Origin: Bacteroidota bacterium
Lineage (GTDB): Bacteria > Bacteroidota > Bacteroidia > Chitinophagales > Chitinophagaceae
NCBI GenBank assembly: GCA_016711825.1
Contig: JADJSG010000005.1
Span: forward strand, 1 to 64,000
Length of the DNA stretch: 64,000 bases
Reading direction: 5' to 3'
The notes under the pieces were generated by a model, which searched no databases, had not been told where the DNA came from, and saw only the letters and a program-made list of their open reading frames with translations. Position numbers and translations under genes: made by a program. Shown in pieces: positions 41,629 through 51,123 of the stretch (position 1 is the stretch's first letter; each line of letters opens with the position of its first letter).

Positions 41629-44600
41629 TTAATCTTTTGTAAACTTTTGAACTGCGATTTCTTGATCCATTTTAATCTTGATAAAATAGTTTCCTTTGCT
41701 TAAAGCATTGATATTCATTGGAATTGTATTAAATCCTTTCTCAAACATTATGGGAGTATTGATTAATATATTGCCCAGCATATCAACAATCTGGATGGTG
41801 GAATTTTCATTTTTCAACATATTTACCTCTATATTCAATACATCAGTAGCTGGGTTTGGATACACTGTTGCCCAGGTAGATTTGCTTTGATTGATCATCA
41901 AGTTGATGACATTTGAATAGGTAAATTGACCATCTTCATCCATTATTTTCAAACGATAATAATTCATATCATGATACGGGATGGCATCATGGTAAGTATA
42001 TTGATTTATAACATCTGCGTTTCCAACGGCTTTTACTTGTGCAATGCTTGTAAAAAGACCATTTACACGACTTTTCTCAATTTCAAAATGATCAACATTT
42101 TTTTCTGAAGTTGTTTCCCATCGCAAATCAACTGTTTTATCCTGATTGATCATACCATAAAAATGCAATAAGGTTACAGGTAAAGGAGCCGAGCAAGGAT
42201 TTATAAAAGTAGCATAATTGTAACAATTGGGTGATGCATTGTTTCTGACATATAAAGTAGCATTCGCAGGCCCTCCCCATCCATTCCAACCTGGGTCGGC
42301 TGCAGTAAACACATTATTATTGCTCCAGTCGATACCATTGGCCGAATATTGAACTCCAGAGGCACAAGGCGTTGGGAAACAATCGGGCACCTGTTGGGTA
42401 AAGGTAGCCGTTATACCATCACATACTACAGTGGGTATATTTGGTAGTGGATCTACTATCAAATCGATGGCCACCCTGCTACCCTCGCAATTGGCGGGAG
42501 CGCCAGTGGTTGGAGAAACATAATAGGTGGTATTGACCGTTGGATTGATAAATGTACCTATAGGACTTCCACCAACAGGTACATCATACCAAAGAAAACT
42601 ACCTGTTACGGGCGATGTAGTGATTTGTGGTTCTATAGATGCCAAATCGAATCCATAAATATAACAGGCATTTACACTGATGGGTGAAGTCACAATTGAC
42701 GGAATAGGAAGAATATTAATGTTTGCACTGCCCGTTGTTTTTGGTGCACAGGTCCCAAGCGGTGGTGTTACACTACTGATTGTCCATATACCACTGTATG
42801 CAACATTGGTCATAAATGGACCGGGTCCCGTTGCAGGGTTGATACTGGCTGTATTAACACCATTGCTTAGGTTGATGATATGGTTACCTGTCAATGCTGC
42901 AGTAGAAGTAATGCTTACAGGCGCTGTAGCTGGGTTGCAATAATCACCATCACCACTTAAAGTAAGTATTTCACATGAAGGAATAGTATAGTTTGCCGTT
43001 GCGATTACATCATTGGCAAGACAAGGCGCTACAGGCTGAGGTTTGTATATGGCTTTGACAGTAAATGTTGTAGTAGACAATTGGTTACAGGTATCAGGCA
43101 TATTGACAGTGATACTGGCAGTAACAGGTGGAGGTGGACATTGGCTACCAAAAGCAAGTGTTGAGCCGTCCCAATTGCCTCCAGGGTTTGCTGCTTTAGG
43201 GGTATAATTAACCAATGCGGTAGTAGTCATTACCCATGCGTTAGCGCTATTTCTATATTTACCCACATTTGTGCCACCACTGGGTGCAGCACCACCATCT
43301 GAAAACAAAGCAGGTACTGGAAGCGAAACCGATTTAGCTGTAATATAATCACCACAACCCGTAGCAGGTGCATTATTACCTACAGCGTCTGGAAGGGCCT
43401 GACCTACTGCACCAGCAACGCCATCCCAAAGTACACCATCAATAAAATTACCAGAACAATCAAATAAGGCTACTTGTTCATTGCCATCTGTTAAGTTCAT
43501 TAAATCGGATCCTAAAGCAACGGTAGCGCAATTGCATGTTTCAATATTCAAATCAGGAAGCACACCAACTGAACAAAAGGTTCCTCCACCACCAATTAAA
43601 TAATAGCCATTGGCTACCAAAGTTGTACCTGCAGGGATAGTTGCTGTCCAATCACCATCCGAAACTATCCAACCGCTCAAATCTACATTGTCGATACCTG
43701 CGTTATAAAGTTCAATCCATTCACCACTATTGGCATTTGCGCCATTGGGGGTACCTGCACAAACACCCACTTGCGGTCGGGGGGCTATTTCATTGATAAA
43801 TACTTTGCTCGTAGCAATTGTTGTGGGTGGGGTTATACCCACATTTGTGGTTGTAGTTCCTAACGAAATACCTTGTGTATACGGGTCAAATGCAGGGTTA
43901 TAATCATACATCAACTCAACCACTCCGGTATTACAAACACCTGTGATATTTACCGTAAAATTCATTGATGAACCTGCACATACAGTTGCATTGTCAGCTG
44001 GTAAAAAAGTTGGCATGCCCGGTCCGGAAGTGATATACTGCGCACATGCAGGATTACCCAAACAAGATCCCGGAACTGCAACCACCACTGCAGGTGGATT
44101 TGCGCAGGTTAAATTGGCAGATGTAACCAACACTTGATAATTAGGTAACAAAGGATCTGCATCATCATCAATGATACCGCCAAATGAGTTGCCATTTTGT
44201 GGCCCGGCAATGGTATTAAAAGGTCCCCGTTTACGGTTTGTTTTTGTAAAGTGTATTGAAGATTAGTACCCGTAGCACCACTCACTGTAATACTCCCCGG
44301 AATTGAACATGAAGCCACCGGACTACCTCCTTGCGGATCTTCGCGCAAGATTGTTATTTTTCGATACACATAACACTCTTTATCCCCTGATAAAATATCA
44401 TTGGGCACTAAGGTATTGTTGCTTCCGGGACAAATGGCACAGTTTGTATTGGCATCACCCCATACAAATTCATAATTTGAGGTGCCAACAGGTGGATTGA
44501 TGGTTGTTGTTAATGTAGTAATTCCTGTAGCATTATTAAAATTGGCAGTGGTAAAATTGATTGGATTGGCATTGCCAATTTTGACATAAGAACCCAAATT

Positions 44601-45544
44601 GCCATTTGGCTGTAAAGCAGTTAAAGCTACATTGGTAAATTGATTGATTTGATACTCAAAGGTTAAGGGTGTATTGCCACAAACACTCAAGCTTGTAACT
44701 GCGGTGATTACGGGGTTTCCATTGAGGGTAGCCGAGTATGGGGTTGCATTGTTATCAAGCCCCGGGGTAGGATAATCAGCACTACCCAATGTTGTAGCCA
44801 CACCGCATGGGTCTGTGCAACCCACACAGGCTAAATTGCCTGCCTGCGACCAAGTAACATTCGCACCATTATTGCCATCAGGCAAACGAGCATAAGAAGA
44901 ATTGCAACCCTTCAAATCATTGCAAAGGGTGCGACCATTGTATACAATATCTGTAGCATCGGGTATGGTGATATTGGGCAAAGGTGCACAATTATTGATT
45001 GCATTAAAATTAACTGTCAAGGCATTGGTCCCATACGCATCACCATTTGAAAATTTCATAGCGTCAACGATGGCGCCTGCATCATTAAATAGCACCAGTC
45101 GATCACCCGATAAACTGCCATTGTTTAAACTACCGGTACCCGTCAAACAATCACAACCCCCATTTGCACCAATGTCAGTATTGAGCAATACTGTGCCTGC
45201 GTAGTTTCCGCTACCTAACCCATATCCATTAGGGTTGAAAGTAAATTGCGAATTCAATAATTTGTAATCACAGGTTGGGCACATCATTTTTGAAACGTTT
45301 CCAATAAGTAGATACCCATTGGCATCTATGGAAAGTCCCTGTGGAATTGAAAGTTGGAATGAACCACCATTGCTTAATCGCCAGCAACTCAGATCCTGGG
45401 CTGTGGCACCTATATTTTTAATTCAATCCAATCGGCGGTGCCTTCAAAATTGCCTGCATCGGATGATACTTCGTTGATAATAATTTGTGCTTGCAGGAAG
45501 TAGGATGCAAGCAGCAGGATGATTGTTGTTAATGTCTTTTTCAT
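41629..45544 (-). CDS. Giant secreted lamin-tail-domain protein with T9SS sorting domain (frame breaks)
   Basis: About 1,300 codons. Signal peptide MKKTLTTIILLLASYFLQAQ, followed at once by a first lamin-tail domain (IIINEVSSDAGNFEGTADWI, LSIPQGLSIDANGYLLIGN). A second lamin-tail domain is in the middle (KVFINEIAPRPQ, SGEWIELYNAGIDNVDLSGW, TLVANGYYLIGGGG). Between and after them are many Ig-like and PKD-like repeats rich in Asn, Thr and Pro. The C-terminal part has LPVTLLHFYGMINQDKTVDL, VDHFEIEKSR, and the type A sorting signal VYPNPATDVLNIEVNMLKNE to SKGNYFIKIKMDQEIAVQKF. It is exported by the type IX system to the cell surface or medium. Breaks near 45420 and 44130 only. Function is probably adhesive or structural; no catalytic domain is seen. 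Confidence 0.87.
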
Positions 45545-45902
45545 TTCACTTTATTTTTAGTTTTTGCAAATTTGCAGTTTAAAAATACAAAAGAAAATAA
45601 TAAGTTGTTACATTAACATTAAGGTTATTTTGACATATCTTTTTTATATATATGAATGGATTCTAAAAGAAGTCCATTGGATTTATACAGGTCATTAAAA
45701 GTAAATAAATATTAAATCTTCTGTGCCCTTTTTTATTTTCAAATAATACCTACGATCCATGATAGATAGTACAATGGTAAAAAGCTGAAATTGAATGTGT
45801 GTAGGTATTATACCCATTTTTTACCATCAATTGCATAAAGAGATGCACACATAAAAAAAGCCACCTGCTAAGGCAGATGGCTTTTGTATACATTTAAAAA
45901 AA
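45545..45902. other. Intergenic between the lamin-tail gene and rplI
   Basis: 358 AT-rich bases holding the rplI-operon terminator at 45853-45885 and, presumably, the promoter of the lamin-tail gene. No open frame or RNA gene is seen. Confidence 0.5.
45853..45885 (-). terminator. Terminator of the rpsF-rpsR-rplI operon
   Basis: GCCACCTGC (45860-45868) pairs with GCAGATGGC (45873-45881) with one mismatch around TAAG; on the minus strand a run of seven T follows. It lies 22 bases after the rplI stop. Confidence 0.8.
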
Positions 45903-46349
45903 TTACTCTCCAACTACTTCAAAATCAATATCTACAATGTTGGCATTGCCGAAATCAATTTGCGCTTTGTAAGTGCCTAGTTCTTTTACTTCGTCTACAA
46001 TAGAGATACGTTTTCTATCGATTTCATATCCTTTTTGTTCTCTGATTGCACGTGCAATTTGGATAGGTGTTACAGAACCGAATATTTTACCTGAAGTACC
46101 TGTTTTGGCACCCACTGTGATAGGGGTTGCTTTTAATACTTCTGTTACTTTTGCGATTTCTCCAAGTAATACAGCTTCTTTTTTAGCTTTTACTTTGCCT
46201 TTTTCAGCAGCCATTTTCAAATTTGAAGGAGATGCTTCAATTGCATATTTTTGTGGGATTAGATAATTTCGAGCATAACCCGGGCGGACATTGACTACCT
46301 CTTGTGCAGCTCCCAAATTGTCCATATCTTTTATTAATATTATTTGCAT
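45903..46349 (-). CDS. rplI: 50S ribosomal protein L9
   Basis: Intact, 148 residues, the family length. The N-terminal domain MQIILIKDMDNLGAAQEVVN, VRPGYARNYLIPQKYAIEAS is typical, followed by the connecting helix (NLKMAAEKGKVKAKKEAVLL) and a C-terminal domain with GKIFGSVTPIQIARAIREQ and KELGTYKAQIDF. L9 binds 23S rRNA domain V near the L1 stalk and helps keep frame. Last gene of rpsF-rpsR-rplI, 8 bases after rpsR. Confidence 0.97.
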   Translation of the reverse strand: MQIILIKDMDNLGAAQEVVNVRPGYARNYLIPQKYAIEASPSNLKMAAEKGKVKAKKEAVLLGEIAKVTEVLKATPITVGAKTGTSGKIFGSVTPIQIARAIREQKGYEIDRKRISIVDEVKELGTYKAQIDFGNANIVDIDFEVVGE

Positions 46350-46357
46350 GATTTATT

Positions 46358-46619
46358 TTACTTTAAAAGGTCAGTTACAAAAGGTAAGATAGCCATTTGA
46401 CGTGCTTTTTCACAGCCTGTGCTACTTTACGTTGAAATTTCATTGAATTGCCAGTGATACGACGTGGTAATAATTTACCTTGTTCGTTTAAAAACTTTTC
46501 AAAAATTCAGGGTCTTTGTAATCAATGTATTTGATTCCCATTTTTTTGAATCTGCAATATTTTTTTTGTCTTACTTCTACTCTGTTGGTAGTTAAGTATT
46601 TGATATCTGATTTTGCCAT
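46358..46619 (-). CDS. rpsR: 30S ribosomal protein S18 (frame breaks)
   Basis: The start at 46619 gives MAKSDIKYLTTNRVEVRQKK, YCRFKKMGIKYIDYKDPEFL. After a shift near 46500 come LLPRRITGNSMKFQ, and after another the end RQMAILPFVTDLLK. About 87 codons, the normal size. S18 sits on the 30S platform next to S6. The protein is essential, so two indels in 260 bases argue strongly for sequence errors. It begins 3 bases after rpsF. Confidence 0.93.
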
Positions 46620-46622
46620 GTT

Positions 46623-46990
46623 TTATGCCTCCTCTTTTTCAGTTACAGAATGTTGTTTAGGTGCAGCACCGCCATTGCGTTTTCTATTGTTATAGGCTAC
46701 TGCGTGTTTGTCTAATGACGTAATCATTTGACGCATGATTGACTCATCACGACTCATTTGTACCAAAAATTTGGCATTTAATGTAGGTGGTGCTACATAT
46801 TCCATGATGTAATAAAGTCCAGTTGTTTTTTATCAATTGGATAAGCAAAAGATTTTAATCCCCATGCATCTTCTCCGATGATTTCACCTTCGTTGTCAGT
46901 GATAAATTTTTTGAGATTTTTGGTCGCTACTTTATACTCTTCATTTGATAATACAGGAGTAAAAATGACCATCAGTTCGTAACTGTTCAT
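46623..46990 (-). CDS. rpsF: 30S ribosomal protein S6 (one frame break)
   Basis: The start at 46990 gives MNSYELMVIFTPVLSNEEYK, then EGEIIGEDAWGLKSFAYPID. After a shift near 46805 come MEYVAPPTLNAKFLVQMSRD, ESIMRQMITSLDKHAVAYNN and a Lys/Glu-rich tail. About 122 residues. S6 pairs with S18 on the 30S platform. First gene of the classical rpsF-rpsR-rplI operon. The break lies inside KKQLDFI..MEY, a part that cannot be lost in a working protein. Confidence 0.94.
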
Positions 46991-47084
46991 ATTTATAGTA
47001 TTTGTTTAAAAATTATTCGCCCATCATCAGCAACTATATATTGGATATTCGGTTTGTGGTCGAATAGCTGATATTTTGGGATTG

Positions 47085-47092
47085 CAAAAGTA
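47085..47092 (-). promoter_or_regulatory. Putative -7 box of the rpsF operon
   Basis: On the minus strand TACTTTTG fits TAnnTTTG, about 95 bases before the rpsF ATG. A -33 TTTG is not evident. The leader of roughly 85 bases could carry the S6/S18 autoregulatory site known from other bacteria; I see no clear fold. Confidence 0.4.
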
Positions 47093-47124
47093 TATCTTTT
47101 TTCTGTATAAAAAAATAAATTTCT

Positions 47125-47152
47125 AAAAAAACCCCTGCGACTAGGCAGGGGC
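47125..47152 (-). terminator. Terminator of the Thr/Pro/Ala-rich lipoprotein gene
   Basis: CCCCTGC (47132-47138) pairs with GCAGGGG (47145-47151); on the minus strand seven T follow. It lies about 35 bases after the stop at 47185. Confidence 0.8.
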
Positions 47153-47184
47153 TCTTTATACTTTTTGCTTAAAAATACGAAAAC

Positions 47185-47465
47185 TTATTTTTTAGTTTCA
47201 GTTGTTGTAGTTGTTGTAGTTGCTTTTGCGTCAGTAGCAGTTGCTTCTGGAGCTTTAGCGTCTGCTGCTGGAGCTGGAGTAGTTTCAGTAGTAGTAGTTG
47301 TTTTTGTTGTGTCAACAGTTGCAGTTGGAGCTGGAGTTTCAGCTGGAGCTGGAGTTGTTGTTTCAGTTGTTGTTGTTGTTGTTTCAGTTGCTGGAGTTTC
47401 TTCAGAACATGAAGCAAAAAGCCTAAAGCTAAAGCGAAGATTGAAATTTTTACTAAATTTTTCAT
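47185..47465 (-). CDS. Low-complexity Thr/Pro/Ala/Glu-rich lipoprotein (one frame break)
   Basis: About 93 codons. Signal peptide MKNLVKISIFALALGF, then after one shift near 47412 the lipobox ASCSEE, which marks a lipid-anchored envelope protein. The mature chain is low complexity: PATETTTTTTETTTPAPAET, PTATVDTTKTTTTTETTPAP, AADAKAPEATATDAKATTTT, ending TETKK. The long frames of Leu/Gln on the same strand and Val/Ala on the other are artefacts of the same triplet-rich DNA. Such threonine-rich tails may be glycosylated spacers; function is unknown. Confidence 0.75.
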
Positions 47466-47816
47466 TTTTATAATTTTTTAATTGTTTGACTATTAATCTC
47501 TGTTTGTAAAAACGGTAACCCTTTATTTTTATATTTTTATTTTTAATATATATACCATGCTGTTTTATAAGATTTTAAATTAAAATATTTTTTTTAGAAA
47601 AATTAAAAAAAAAGGGATACCATCTACTTATTCTCTATTCAAGATGATCATTCTTTCTATGCAATATCATGCTTAAGTCCAAAAAAACCGAATGCATCAC
47701 AAGGCGACGACTCATTTGGTAAAATATTCTTATAATGCTATGAAAAAATAAGAATTATCAAAAGAAATGAAATATTTATCGGACTTTTGGGTTACTAAAG
47801 TAACGAATAGGTATTA
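47466..47816. other. Divergent intergenic region, very AT-rich
   Basis: 351 bases between the lipoprotein gene (-) and the ECF sigma gene (+). It contains near-homopolymeric A/T tracts at 47535-47612 and no gene. Promoters for both sides must lie here; no convincing TAnnTTTG box was found for the sigma gene, which may be autoregulated by its own sigma. Confidence 0.45.
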
Positions 47817-48419
47817 ATGAGTAACAATTTACAATACGAATTGAATGACAATGTATTATTGAGTTCTTTGGCAATAGGTGATTCGAAAGCTATCAATTAT
47901 ATTTACAAATCAACCTACCCAACGGTAGAAAAGATGGTATTTAAAATGAATGGCTCCACAGATGATGCCTATGATGTGTTTCAAGATGCAGTGACCATAC
48001 TGTATGAAAAAGCAAAAACAAATGACTTACAGTTGAGTTGCAAAGTATCTACTTATTTGATATCTATAGCGAAACATCTTTGGCTAAAAAAACTTTCAAA
48101 AAAGAAAAAGCAACAAGTGTCAGTGTTGTACGACAGTTTTGAAGAAAACCTCAGTGCCAACGAAGATATCAGTCATTTTTTAGAATTTGAAAACAATGTT
48201 TCCAAACTAAAATCTTGCTTTGAACAAATAGGAGAGCCTTGCAAAAGTGTGTTAAATGCTTTTTATATTCATAATCAAAGTATGACCGACATTGCCCAAA
48301 ATTTTGGATACACAAACGCAGAAAATGCCAAAACCCAAAAATACAAATGCCTTAATCGCATTCGAAAATTGTTTTTTACTGAACAGCAAAAAATAAATAG
48401 TAATGAACGAATCATCTAA
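47817..48419 (+). CDS. ECF-type RNA polymerase sigma factor
   Basis: Intact, 200 residues. Region 2: AIGDSKAINYIYKSTYPTVE, STDDAYDVFQDAVTILYEKA (the acidic DAxDVxQDA block that meets RNA polymerase) and VSTYLISIAKHLWLKKLSKK (the -10 binding part). Region 4: LEFENNVSKLKSCFEQIGEP, CKSVLNAFYIHNQSMTDIAQ, NFGYTNAENAKTQKYKCLNR (helix-turn-helix). Extracytoplasmic-function sigma factors are held by a partner anti-sigma protein; here the next gene overlaps by 17 bases and encodes a one-helix membrane protein that fits that part. Confidence 0.9.
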   Translation: MSNNLQYELNDNVLLSSLAIGDSKAINYIYKSTYPTVEKMVFKMNGSTDDAYDVFQDAVTILYEKAKTNDLQLSCKVSTYLISIAKHLWLKKLSKKKKQQVSVLYDSFEENLSANEDISHFLEFENNVSKLKSCFEQIGEPCKSVLNAFYIHNQSMTDIAQNFGYTNAENAKTQKYKCLNRIRKLFFTEQQKINSNERII

Positions 48420-49491
48420 TCATATGTACGAAAAGATCGAACAGTATTGTCTCGATTTAATGGACGACAAAGAAAAACAATACTTTGAAGCAGAAATGGC
48501 TATCAACTTGTCATTAAAAAGAGCTGTAGAAGAATATACGATCCTGCTTCAAACCTTTGATCATCAGCAAAGTGCCGATTTTATTCATACTTCACTCAAT
48601 GAAATTCACGCACAATCCCGCAGTCAAACAGCTATTTTATTCAATCAACTCAAATTACATGTAAATCGCTACTGGAAAACAGCATCCGTAGCCGCTAGTG
48701 TAGCCTTTGTTGCTTCTATACTGACATTTATGATGGCTCGTTCGGTGTACAAAAAAGATACACGTGCCCAATACCAAACCTTAAGAAACGAAATCAATAC
48801 CATTAAAAAAGACCAGAAGGATATTAAAAATGACGTTGAGGATGTAAAGAAAATCAAGTCGATGGTACCTGATTACCCTTCTATGTATACAGGCACTTGC
48901 TTTGCCATCAGTCAAAATGGATATTTAGTGACCAACCTCCATGTTATAGATGGATTCGATAAAATATTTGTTTTTACCCAAGATAATATCGGTCATCAAA
49001 GTGAAATAGTGGCCACTGACGAATTAAATGACTTAGCGGTTTTGAAAATTACTGAAGAAGATTTTGCGTTTGCTGACAAAATACCCTATTCTGTTCGAAA
49101 AGCAAATCCCAATATCGCGCAAAGAGTATATTCACTCGGATATCCAAAATCTGATATCGTTTACAACGAAGGATATATCAGTTCAATTACTGGTTTTGAA
49201 GGAGATAGCTCACGTTATCAACTTGAACTCCCTTCAGTTCCTGGTGTAAGTGGTGCCCCAATCATAGACGAAACAGGCAATATCATAGGCGTGATATCTG
49301 GTAAACAATCTCAATCAGAAGGCATTACTTATGCCATCAAATCAAAATCATTGCTCAACCTGTTTAAAAAATTGCCCAAAGATTTTTCGAGCAATGAAAT
49401 TTATGCCAACAACATAAAATCAGACAATAGAGCCAATCAGGTAAAGAAGATACAACCCTATGTTTGTGTGGTAAAAGTGTATAAAGATTAA
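48403..49491 (+). CDS. Membrane anti-sigma-like protein fused to a periplasmic trypsin-like (DegP-type) protease
   Basis: Intact, 362 residues. Residues 1-90 are cytoplasmic and helical (YEKIEQYCLDLMDDKEKQYF, AVEEYTILL), like the short anti-sigma domains that follow Bacteroidota ECF genes. One membrane helix lies at 93-112, then a coiled coil (NEINTIKKDQKDIKNDVEDV). From about 160 a serine protease domain follows: TGTCFAISQNGYLVTNLHVI with His180, ATDELNDLAVLKI with Asp210, and LPSVPGVSGAPIIDETGNII with Ser283. No PDZ domain. The start overlaps the sigma gene by 17 bases; a second ATG at 48424 would avoid the overlap. I infer that the protease domain senses or cuts an envelope signal and frees the sigma factor. 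Confidence 0.82.
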   Translation: MNESSNHMYEKIEQYCLDLMDDKEKQYFEAEMAINLSLKRAVEEYTILLQTFDHQQSADFIHTSLNEIHAQSRSQTAILFNQLKLHVNRYWKTASVAASVAFVASILTFMMARSVYKKDTRAQYQTLRNEINTIKKDQKDIKNDVEDVKKIKSMVPDYPSMYTGTCFAISQNGYLVTNLHVIDGFDKIFVFTQDNIGHQSEIVATDELNDLAVLKITEEDFAFADKIPYSVRKANPNIAQRVYSLGYPKSDIVYNEGYISSITGFEGDSSRYQLELPSVPGVSGAPIIDETGNIIGVISGKQSQSEGITYAIKSKSLLNLFKKLPKDFSSNEIYANNIKSDNRANQVKKIQPYVCVVKVYKD

Positions 49492-49555
49492 GAACTGATT
49501 ACCATTTTATCATAAAAACCCCCCAAGAGGGTATGTACGTCCCTTTTTCATCGAT

Positions 49556-49563
49556 TACATTTG
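49556..49563 (+). promoter_or_regulatory. Putative -7 box of the 49590 gene
   Basis: TACATTTG fits TAnnTTTG, 26 bases before the ATG. The -33 element is not clear. Confidence 0.4.
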
Positions 49564-49589
49564 TACTTAAACATTAAATACTAATAATC

Positions 49590-51089
49590 ATGAAAAAAAT
49601 TATGTACTTCTTTGCAGCCTTTGTCTTTACATGCAGTCAGGCCTTTGCAAATAACATCCAGATTAGCAATGTTACCACAAGCGGTAACAACATTACGTTT
49701 GACATTTCATGGGAAAACTCATGGAACTCAATGAATAATATTGACCTCAACTACCCCAATAACTGGGATGCCGCCTGGGTTTTTATTAAAGTGCAAAGCA
49801 GCACCAATAACTTATGGCTTCATCAGCTGGTAAGTACCAATGCCGCAAATCATAGTATCACCGGTGGTGTATTGCAAATTGATGCCGTGACAGATGGCGT
49901 GGGGGTGTTTATACGTCGCTCAAGTCCTGGTTATGGCAATGTATCAGCGACTGCTACCTTGGCTATGCAAACCTTACCTTCAGGCACCTTAAACTTTAAA
50001 GCCTTTGGTATTGAAATGGTCAGAACCAATACTGGTAATTTTGGTGTAAATGACAGCACAACTGGGTTTAATCGTTTTTTAAGTTATAATGTAAGCAATG
50101 CAACCATTCCTGCAAGTGCATTATTTGTTGGAAGCCCTACCCTTGCAAATACGTATCCTACAGGTTATGCTGCATTTTATGCTGCTAAATATGAATCAAC
50201 CAATGAGCAAGTGGTTGACTATTTAAACTGTTTGACCTATGACCAACAAGCCAATTTAACTGATGTAGCTCCTAATTCAGTAGTTGGCACCAAAGCATAT
50301 AACCCTGGTGGCTATGCTGCATCTAATTATATAAAAATATTAACCCCTGGGGTAAACAATACATCACCTGCAGTTTATGGTTGCGATTTCAATGCTAATC
50401 TTATTTTCAATGACCCAACAGATGGTCAAAATACGGCATGTGCAATGTTTACAGTCAGAAGAGCTATTTCCTTTTTGGATTGGTCAGGTCTCAGACCTAT
50501 GACTGAAATGGAATATGAAAAATTGTGCAGAGGTACTAAATTTAATGGCCAAGCTAATCCACGTGTCATTGGAGAATACCCTTGGGGTACCACTGAGTTT
50601 TATAATTACAATGCCGCCAATTTGAGCTTTACAGGTACTGATACGGAAAGAGTAGATGCACCGGTAATTAATGGCAGATGTATAAGTTACTCACTGAATG
50701 CGGGTTATTACCCAGCGAGAGTAGGTCAATTTGCCCAAAATGCAACAGGTAGAGCCTCATCTGGTGCTGGGTTTTATGGCAATATGGACCTCGCTGGAAA
50801 TGTTTGGGAAATTGTGGTGGGTGTAAATACTACCTCAAACCCAATTACCATCACTTCATTAGGAGATGGCAATGTGAATCCAGCAGCTGGACCCACCAAT
50901 GGCGATGGAAATCAACCCAATTGGTCAAACTACGCTGCACCTACCTATTGGGGTTTGAAAGGTGGTAGCTGGTGGGAAACAACCTATTATAATGTTTATA
51001 CGCAAGTGTCAGACAGACAAACAGTACCATTGAGTCCATCATCGCTCATTACTACATCTATACATACGGGTGTAAGGGGCGTACGTTAG
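49590..51089 (+). CDS. Secreted formylglycine-generating-enzyme (SUMF1) domain protein
   Basis: Intact, 499 residues. Signal peptide MKKIMYFFAAFVFTCSQAFA. Residues 22-180 are a beta-rich domain (NIQISNVTTSGNNITFDISW, DGVGVFIRRSSPGYGNVSAT). The C-terminal 300 residues are an FGE-sulfatase fold: YAAKYESTNEQVVDYLNCLT (the MGKYEVTNxQY-type start), LDWSGLRPMTEMEYEKLCRG, YPWGTT, GFYGNMDLAGNVWEIVVGVN, YWGLKGGSWWETTYY and HTGVRGVR. Such domains in Bacteroidota often serve as C-type-lectin-like binding modules rather than enzymes; the copper-binding cysteines of true FGEs are not evident. Co-oriented with, and 34 bases before, the repeat protein gene, so likely one unit. Confidence 0.83.
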   Translation: MKKIMYFFAAFVFTCSQAFANNIQISNVTTSGNNITFDISWENSWNSMNNIDLNYPNNWDAAWVFIKVQSSTNNLWLHQLVSTNAANHSITGGVLQIDAVTDGVGVFIRRSSPGYGNVSATATLAMQTLPSGTLNFKAFGIEMVRTNTGNFGVNDSTTGFNRFLSYNVSNATIPASALFVGSPTLANTYPTGYAAFYAAKYESTNEQVVDYLNCLTYDQQANLTDVAPNSVVGTKAYNPGGYAASNYIKILTPGVNNTSPAVYGCDFNANLIFNDPTDGQNTACAMFTVRRAISFLDWSGLRPMTEMEYEKLCRGTKFNGQANPRVIGEYPWGTTEFYNYNAANLSFTGTDTERVDAPVINGRCISYSLNAGYYPARVGQFAQNATGRASSGAGFYGNMDLAGNVWEIVVGVNTTSNPITITSLGDGNVNPAAGPTNGDGNQPNWSNYAAPTYWGLKGGSWWETTYYNVYTQVSDRQTVPLSPSSLITTSIHTGVRGVR

Positions 51090-51123
51090 TTGTCAATTAA
51101 AATTTTTAATAAAAATATTCTAT

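Noticed and set aside
47200..47400. GTT/GTA triplet tracts that look like a microsatellite or CRISPR-like repeat
   Set aside because: No repeat-spacer pattern; the periodicity of three is explained by Thr, Pro and Ala codons.
47165..47473. Plus-strand Val/Ala-rich and minus-strand Leu/Gln-rich open frames
   Set aside because: Both are shadows of the threonine/proline/alanine codon run of the minus-strand lipoprotein; neither has a plausible fold, and the lipobox appears only in the other frame.
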